This document shows, piece by piece, positions 38,943 to 41,616 of a stretch of DNA of 41,616 nt. Origin of the DNA: CAVPDE01 sp964580575 (lineage in GTDB: Bacteria; Desulfobacterota; DSM-4660; Desulfatiglandales; HGW-15); contig CAZOLJ010000041.1 in the NCBI GenBank assembly GCA_964580575.1, positions 1 through 41,616 of the forward strand. Direction: 5' to 3'. Position 1 is the first letter of the stretch, and each line of letters opens with the position of its first letter. The notes below the pieces were generated by a model, which was not told the DNA's origin, ran no database searches, and saw only the letters and a program-made list of their open reading frames with translations. The position numbers and the translations under genes are program-made.

Positions 38943-40204
38943 CAGATAAAGCCCTTTGCCTCCGGAAGGTTCAGGGCGCAGTAGGCACCAAAGGCCGACT
39001 CAAAACAGATGATGGGCAGAATGGCGACGGAAGCGTCGGCGGATACAAAGGTATGTCTCTCCTGACGAAGGCTGTAGGTGCCGCTATACCCGCCAAGTTC
39101 CAGAGAGTATTTTCCAAGGAAGCCCAGAGATTGCACAAAAGGCATGCGTTCGAAAAGGGGCACCAGCTTGGTCTTGTGATAGAATTGGGCCTCAGATCCG
39201 GGTGAAAGAAAAAGGGCGGTGTTGAAGGCCTCGTAGAAGAAGCCTTCTTCCTTGTTGAAACGGCTCCCGGCCGGGACATGCTCCCCAACCTTTTGATAGC
39301 TGTGGACCCCCACCACACAATTGAGCTTTGGGTGTTTTGAGAGAAAATCCGTAAGCTGACGATAGAGAGGTGATGCGGAAGGATTTCTCTCGTCAATCTG
39401 CTGCACGATGAGGGTCTCGGGGCCGAAGAGGTAGCCGGTTTCTTCGTCGAGGATGGAATCCGCTGTCCTGAAAAATTCTTCCAAGTGTTGGGCTTGCTTT
39501 TCAGGCACGAACTTCTCCGTGTAGGGATTTAGGTTGGGCTGAATCAGGGCCACTGTGACCGTTTCTCCCACCTCCCTGAAACTGGTAAACATATGATAGG
39601 AGACCAGAGCAGGGATAGAAATCAGCAGAACGGTTACGGCCCCCATAGGCACGATGGATCCCAACCCCCTTTTCCAATAGGTGCCCGCCAGTTTAAAAAT
39701 CGCAACATTGACCAGGATAATCCATAGAGTGCCGCCGCGAGCCCCCGTGTACTCAATCCACTGAATGAGTTTGGGTGCTGTGGCCAGGGCGTTGCCCAGA
39801 TTGAGCCAGGGCCAGGCCAGGTCCCACGATTCATGAAAATATTCATACCCCATCCAGATCACCACAAAAGCAACCAACAGGGGAATTTTCAGGACCCTTC
39901 GAGCGCGGCTTATGGACCAGAAAACAAGAGCCTGCACAAGGGCATTGGCCAAGATGATGAGGATAGCCCCCAGCCACTGTGCCTGTGTGATCCACCACGT
40001 TCCCAAAATATTCCACAAGAGGAAACTGACAAAGGCATAATTGAACAGGATGTAGGGGTTCGGGTGATTCCGAGTTTCCAGCTCCACCACCCAAAGGGGC
40101 AGCCAGGCGATAAAAACGGTAAAGAACAAAGGGGGCACAGCCCAGGGGAGCCCCAAGAGCAGGCCGCTGGTGAGGGACAAAAAAAGATTTCTGCGGGACA
40201 TCAT
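38943..40204 (-). CDS. lnt: Apolipoprotein N-acyltransferase, 5' part (cut by scaffold gap)
   Basis: The first 420 residues of Lnt, the inner-membrane enzyme that adds the third acyl chain to lipoproteins. About seven hydrophobic segments cover residues 5-205. The nitrilase-like periplasmic domain follows with all three catalytic residues: Glu in LFGPETLIV (E263), Lys in YHKTKLVPL (K344) and the nucleophile Cys in LPIICFES (C400). E. coli Lnt is 512 residues, so about 90 are missing beyond the gap. The GPET/YHK/CFES wording is closer to Bacteroidetes-type Lnt than to gammaproteobacterial Lnt, in my reading. It lies 178 bases after the ABC ATPase gene. Confidence 0.9.
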
Positions 40205-40382
40205 GGTTGGACCGTAGGAAATCGTTGACCTGCCTGTTTCGGTCTTCCGTTATTTTGAGAGGAGAAATCCAGTCAATACAGAGCGAGACAAAAGAGGGAG
40301 ATCTCGCGATCAAGTATCCCACAGGTCGGTTTCGAGGTCCACAAAACTTCTAAAGCTCTGACCGAAATGCTTGTCCCGATGC

Positions 40383-41474
40383 TCACGACATGGATGAAGG
40401 GATTCGATGCCCGCTTTCCTTCTCAAACAGATGCAGGTTCCTGGGGAGAGCCCGGAGCGGCAGGATCGTATTCTTGTCCAGGTGGTGCACTGCCGGCAGG
40501 CGAATGGTTAGAGAAGTTTTGTCTTCACCAAAGTGGCCGTAGACCAGGGTGTCTGCTCCAAGAATCTCCGCGTGATCCACATGAAGGCGCATGACCGCCT
40601 CTTGCTCCGGGGTGAACTCGAAGTGCTCCGGCCTGATGCCGAGCACCACCTCTTGCCCCCCCTGACCTGGAGCCCCTCCTTCCGGGAGAGAAAGACCCGT
40701 GATCCCTGAATGCTCGAATCTCCTGCCGTCCGCACTGAGCCGGACGGTCAGGAAATTCATGGACGGGGAACCGATGAATCCTGCGACAAAAGTGGAAGCA
40801 GGCTTTTCATAGACTTCGAGGGGAGTTCCGATCTGCGCCGCATATCCCTGATCCATCACGATCAGGCGATCCCCCAGAGTCATGGCCTCGACCTGATCAT
40901 GAGTGACATAGATGCTGGTGACCTTGAGGTCTTCATGAAGTTTTCTGATCTCAAGGCGCATCTGCACCCGGAGCTTGGCGTCGAGATTGCTCAAGGGTTC
41001 ATCGAAAAGAAAGACCTTGGGTTGCCTCACAATGCATCGTCCCATGGCGACGCGCTGCCGCTGGCCGCCGGAGAGCTCGCGGGGCTTTCGTTGAAGAAAT
41101 TCGCTCAGTTCAAGGATCCGGGCGGCACGGAGAACACGGCTCTCTATCTCCGCTTTGTCCATCCCGCGGATTTTGAGCCCGTAGGCCATGTTGTTGTAGA
41201 CCGTCATGTGGGGATAGAGCGCATAGTTCTGAAAGACCATGGCAATGTCCCGCTCCGCAGGTTCCAGACGATTGACTACCCTGTCGCCGATCAGCACGTC
41301 CCCGCTCGTCACCTCTTCAAGGCCGGCGACCATACGAAGGAGTGTCGACTTGCCGCATCCTGAAGGCCCGAGGATGACGACGAATTCCCCATTCCGGATG
41401 TCACAGCTCACGCCGTGGATCACTTCTGTTTTTCCGAACTTCTTGGTCACGTTTTTCAAAATTACCTGAGCCAT
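40383..41474 (-). CDS. MalK/UgpC-type ABC transporter ATP-binding protein
   Basis: A 363-residue ATPase of the carbohydrate/glycerol-3-phosphate import class. Walker A GPSGCGKST (36-44), signature LSGGQRQRVAMGR from residue 134, Walker B VFLFDEPLSNLD from 154, and His-loop VTHDQ. From about residue 235 a regulatory OB/TOBE domain is present (GIRPEHFEF, then DTLVYGHFG). It energises uptake of a sugar, polyol or glycerol-3-phosphate; which cannot be decided. The 3' end of a permease gene lies just upstream on the same strand, separated by palindromic repeat copy C. Confidence 0.93.
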   Translation of the reverse strand: MAQVILKNVTKKFGKTEVIHGVSCDIRNGEFVVILGPSGCGKSTLLRMVAGLEEVTSGDVLIGDRVVNRLEPAERDIAMVFQNYALYPHMTVYNNMAYGLKIRGMDKAEIESRVLRAARILELSEFLQRKPRELSGGQRQRVAMGRCIVRQPKVFLFDEPLSNLDAKLRVQMRLEIRKLHEDLKVTSIYVTHDQVEAMTLGDRLIVMDQGYAAQIGTPLEVYEKPASTFVAGFIGSPSMNFLTVRLSADGRRFEHSGITGLSLPEGGAPGQGGQEVVLGIRPEHFEFTPEQEAVMRLHVDHAEILGADTLVYGHFGEDKTSLTIRLPAVHHLDKNTILPLRALPRNLHLFEKESGHRIPSSMS

Positions 41475-41492
41475 GGGACACCCTATTTTTCA

Positions 41493-41570
41493 TAACAGTT
41501 TAGCTCTTTGAAATAAACACAGAAAAAGGCCATGGCCTGAGCCAATCCATTTCAAAGAGCTAAACTGTTA
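41493..41570. repeat. Palindromic dispersed repeat, copy C (complete)
   Basis: A 78-bp element with perfect 22-bp inverted arms (41493-41514 and 41549-41570; each starts TAACAGTTTAGCTC or its complement). The interior carries AAACACAGAAAAAGGCC and the CCATGG core shared with copies A and B, in the opposite orientation. It ends immediately before the stop codon of the permease fragment. TA at both outer ends may be the duplicated target. Confidence 0.92.
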
Positions 41571-41616
41571 CTATTTCTCCGTTTCCGTCATTCCTCGGAT
41601 AAACTGTTTCTGCATG
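41571..41616 (-). CDS. 3' end of an ABC transporter permease (MalG/UgpE-like)
   Basis: The last 14 codons of a minus-strand gene cut by the window edge: MQKQFIRGMTETEK, then TAG at 41573-41571. The Q-(K/R)-x-F-(I/V)-RG(M/L)T pattern is the usual C-terminus of MalG/UgpE-type permeases, and the next gene is their ATPase. It is too short to define the substrate. The ATPase start is 96 bases downstream, with the palindromic repeat between. Confidence 0.7.
   Translation of the reverse strand, partial: MQKQFIRGMTETEK

Noticed and set aside
38456..39205. A plus-strand open frame running through the N gap
   Set aside because: Continues only because Ns carry no stops; antisense to lnt and the acyltransferase fragment.
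1..41616. tRNA or rRNA genes
   Set aside because: I found no cloverleaf-like GTTCGA-type arms with matching acceptor stems, nor rRNA-like conserved blocks, in the gaps between genes.

Overview
The window looks like a scaffold from a Desulfobacterota (former Deltaproteobacteria) genome, probably an uncultured or metagenome-assembled one. The main evidence is the conserved minus-strand gene order rpiB-glyA-dCMP deaminase-nrdR-ribD-ribE-ribBA-ribH-nusB-leuS-lptE-holA (then murJ), which I recall from Geobacter and its relatives. A tripartite tricarboxylate transporter, a type IV pilin, a small c-type cytochrome and a lipoprotein/LPS pathway (LptE, Lnt) point to a Gram-negative of that kind. A run of 100 N at 38843-38942 shows that two contigs were joined by scaffolding.

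Layout. Positions 1-5711 (minus strand) hold a catabolic-looking group: TctC-TctB-TctA solute transporter, an M24 (creatinase/prolidase-fold) protein and a D-2-hydroxyacid dehydrogenase, followed by an apparent gene remnant and a palindromic repeat. Positions 5790-8812 are guaB-guaA (GMP synthesis), preceded by a tiny Ppx/GppA-like gene that has lost its middle. Positions 9221-11815 are a metallo-beta-lactamase-fold hydrolase and murJ; rpsT (S20) lies alone on the plus strand. Positions 12160-23522 form a long minus-strand housekeeping run (holA, lptE, leuS, nusB, riboflavin genes, nrdR, dCMP deaminase, glyA, rpiB) whose best promoter lies upstream of rpiB. Positions 23825-28520 hold an MFS exporter, a cytochrome c/ferric-reductase-like pair, a B3/B4-domain protein, an FHA-GAF signalling protein, a GAF remnant and a type IV pilin. 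Positions 28704-30262 are the DNA repair genes nth and xthA, in convergent orientation.

From 30340 to 34634 the plus strand carries a possible redox operon: a strong promoter, a structured leader, a terminator-like hairpin, then a GlpA-like flavoprotein with a C-terminal [2Fe-2S] domain, a second flavoprotein, a DUF1667 protein and a HAD phosphatase. The three redox genes match the three-gene arrangement TM1432-1434 that I recall from Thermotoga. Positions 34635-38546 are accessory: repeat-rich spacers, a VapBC-type toxin-antitoxin pair, GNAT, an isoprenylcysteine-methyltransferase-like membrane protein, a transglutaminase-like protein, tag, and several short reading frames that look like remnants or overlooked small genes.

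Across the N gap an apparently continuous minus-strand reading frame is a false chimera: the 5' part of lnt on one contig and the 3' end of a lysophospholipid acyltransferase on the other. The right-hand contig continues with an MalK/UgpC-type ATPase and the last codons of an ABC permease. A palindromic element with about 22-bp arms occurs at both window ends and in the middle (1-54, 16978-17064, 41493-41570). Because it is on both contigs, it supports both coming from one genome.
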